Of a DNA stretch of 64,000 nt, positions 61,431-64,000 are shown one piece after another. The notes under the pieces were generated by a model. It searched no databases. It was given only the letters and a program-made list of their open reading frames with translations, and was not told where the DNA came from. A program made the translations under genes and the position numbers. This DNA is from Trichobilharzia szidati (taxonomy: Eukaryota > Platyhelminthes > Trematoda > Strigeidida > Schistosomatidae). The DNA is taken from the NCBI GenBank assembly GCA_944472155.2, contig OX235279.1, positions 134,202,920 to 134,266,919 on the forward strand, written 5' to 3'. Positions within the stretch are counted from its first letter, which is position 1. Every line of letters begins with the position of its first letter.

Positions 61431-64000
61431 GGCGCCCTAGCACTTACCCAAATATACACCGTTCACTGATTGGCCATAATTATTAGCAGGAGACGGAACG
61501 GAGTTTGGGTTGTTGCTCAATTTTGATGGTGACCTTAGTGACGAGTTTACAATTTAAGACTTATGATAACCTGTTCTGATAGCTTGTGCAATAATCGAAC
61601 GATCTAAGCTTTTGAAAGGTGCTAATTCATCATGCTTCATGAAAGTGGAGATTGCTCAAGATGCACAAAAGTCTATCTGAAATGACAGTCATCCCCATTG
61701 CTATACGTCATGCATGTGTTTTTCACGAGCAGGGCCAGTTTCCAGCCCCGGCAAACTGTGTATTATCGTAGATGCAGGAGGCATCAGTTCCAGTGACTCC
61801 CTCCCATTTGCCTGGCAGCCCATGTCCTATCATATCTCTCTCTTACATTGGAACTTCTTTCGATGGCTAACGCGGTAGCAGTGTCGCCATCTTCATCAAT
61901 TCACAATGGTGTACATCTGATAAGGTATGTTTCAAATTCTCTAGTGACAATATTGACTGTTAAATGTCAGCCTAAACATTTCTCAAAATATAACTACATA
62001 TACATCTCGAACATTTACATTGCTCCTGGATGCAATTCCACAGAATTGTCTTTATTTGCAGATGAATTTACCTCCCTTGCTGCCACCTACTTCCGAAACT
62101 CCTTGTCTATATTTACTGGAGATTTCAATTCTAGTGATCACAGCTTCCTTATTTCACTTGGATATGATAACATAATGAACTTCTCGACTCGACTGGATAG
62201 TACTCTTGATGTTGTGTTTACAAATGACACAGGAATATTTGAAGCCCAAAAAAGAGCCCCACTACTTAATTCTGATTACTGTATCATAAGAATATTGCCC
62301 AAGTTATATGGAAAGCAGCGCAAAAGGGTCTTCTCATACCTTGGAAAGAAAACACAACACGGACGTTATTCTCATGACGACATACAGAATCTAAGTACAA
62401 TGTTAAAAGACACAAACTGGGATCTGTTTACTGAACAGGCTCTTGACAACGCAATTACTAACATAACACATTATCTTAATTTCTGTTTTGATGTTTGTTG
62501 TCCAAAAGAGATAATCTTCTTGAAATTTGACCGCTTCTCCTCTTCTCAACTCATAAAGCTTCGCCGTGAAAAAGAGAGGTTGTACAAAATGAAAAATGAA
62601 TCTGGTGTTAAGAGAATGAACACTTTGATTCAAGCTGAATTACAAAGACTAAATGCCCTCTATAACCAGAAGTTTCTTTCATGTAAATCCTCATCTAATA
62701 TGTGGAAGTTATTAAAAGAAATCACAGGTGGTAAGCAGATAATGAATGATACTTCTGTTGATGTTGATATGCTCAATAAATCCTTCATATGTATCCCAGC
62801 GGATGTTATGATTCCTAACTCTAATAGTGTAAATAATGACTGCTTCTCATGCTTTAATACGAATGATGTTCTTAAGTGTCTTCAATCTCTCAAACCTACG
62901 CAGTCCCTTGGTCCTGATGGATTTCCTGCTGTTACCCTTAAGACATCTTATGTTCCCATTAACTGACGTTTTCAACAAATCTTTTTCCAAAAGTATTATT
63001 CCTGACTCATGGAAAAATATCAAGGTTGTTCCAGTGCCTAAATCAACAAGTGGACCTACTATCAAGTTTAGACCCATTGCTATTACCTCACCTTTTTTGA
63101 AAGTTATGGAAAGACTTATTTTACTTAATCTTGAACCCTGCTTAAAGCCTTTCAATGACCCCAACCAGTTTGCTTATAAAAGTAGTAGGTGTACCTTAGA
63201 TGCCGCTGTTGTTCAATATCATAATGTAGTCCCTAGTTTAGATAGAGGAGCTAAATACGTTAGGTGTACCTTCCTTGATTACAGATCCACATTTGACTCA
63301 GTACCTAGGTCTCTCTTGCTAAGTAAGCTTGCTGCAACACAGGCCGATAGCTGGACAAATAAGTGGTTGCATTCCTATTTTTCTGATAGGAAACAGTACA
63401 CCGTATACAATTGAAAGTCTTCCACTACCTCATTTACTTTAGCTGGTGTTCCTCAAAGTGCTGTTCTTTCTCCTTTTTCGTTTTCTTTTTTTACATGACT
63501 TGCTCCATTCTGATGTAGCCACTTTTGTCAAGTGTGCTGATGACCTCTCTGTTTCTATGCCTGTCAACTCTCAGTCGGACTGTTCCAAATTAAATTACTT
63601 TCTGTCGGAAATTAGTCAGTGGTCCTCTTCAAACGGTCTTAAGCTAGCTCCGTCTAAATGTCAGGTAGTAAATTTCACTTTCGGACGAAAACGTGACCTG
63701 CAACAACTAGCTAGCTCACATGGCCCCACTATCATTGACGGCATAGAGGTTGAAATTACATCTAATGTCAAGTACCTTGGACTTAGTATATCCTCCAACC
63801 TTTCCTGGTCCTCTCACATCTTGCTAGTTACTAGAAAGATGTTTCGCTTAACGTTCTACGTTGGAAAATTAAGGCAGTCTGGTATAAAGTAGTCTTTGCT
63901 TTCTCAGTTTGTCAATTCTTGTATTCTACCCACCTCTCTTTACTGTTCCCTATTAATCTTTCCTGGACTACTTAAGATAGATTTTGCTTTGCTGAGAAGG
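61430..64000 (+). mobile_element. CR1-like LINE (SR1 type), endonuclease and RT, runs off the window
   Basis: Non-LTR retrotransposon. The frame 61848-62966 carries the endonuclease C-terminus (IFTGDFNSSDH near 62115, a loop with DSTLDVVFTND) and the start of RT (SLGPDGFPAV near 62905). One frameshift near 62945 leads to 62950-63414 with VFNKSFSKSIIPDSWK, RPIAITSPFLKVMERLIL, FAYKSSR and FLDYRSTFDSVPR. A stop at 63412-63414 and another shift lead to 63446-63892 with CADDLSV, GLKLAPSKCQ and NVKYLGLSIS. The catalytic Y of YADD is C. The 5' limit (about 61430) is uncertain. Few lesions, so relatively young, but inactive. Confidence 0.85.

Overview
The window looks like an AT-rich flatworm nuclear genome, most likely a blood fluke (Schistosoma or a close relative). 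It has short exons with GT/GC-AG introns, Penelope-like elements (PLEs) with GIY-YIG endonucleases, RTE- and CR1-type LINEs, a CsRn1-like Ty3/Gypsy element, and tRNA-headed SINEs that carry hammerhead ribozymes (the schistosome Sm-alpha type). There are no bacterial-style operons, CRISPR arrays or convincing functional tRNA genes. Species is inferred from repeat content only.

Host genes: two tandem paralogous major facilitator superfamily (MFS) transporter genes, probably SLC46-like, lie head-to-tail on the minus strand. Gene 2 (58918 down to 37089) can be assembled completely: 9 coding exons and 539 codons plus stop, with every splice phase compatible. Gene 1 (22820 down to 4948) has 8 matching exons (2 to 9), but its first exon, carrying transmembrane segment 1, is not securely found. 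Intron phases are the same in both genes, and two exons have identical lengths (149 and 157 nt).

Layout: 1-4.3 kb holds LINE and PLE debris. 4.9-22.8 kb is gene 1, with introns full of SINEs, PLE fold-backs and hammerhead SINEs. 23.2-32.3 kb has a 100-N gap followed by two near-identical 3.67-kb copies of RTE/PLE/MITE sequence 5.07 kb apart, and then a Gypsy LTR junction. 33.7-36.9 kb is a long LINE fragment. 37.1-58.9 kb is gene 2, with a PLE palindrome, hammerhead SINEs and, in intron 1, a young Gypsy element with a collapsed pol. 59-61.4 kb has nothing recognisable. 61.4-64 kb is a CR1-like LINE running off the end.

The most interesting material is the ribozyme and fold-back DNA. Two hammerheads have fully intact cores (16929-16973 and 45211-45255). 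The SINE subfamilies keep perfectly self-complementary 8-nt helix III sequences. Several loci carry two hammerhead arms in opposite orientation around a tRNA-like promoter. Exon joins, families and element boundaries were read by eye without database searches.
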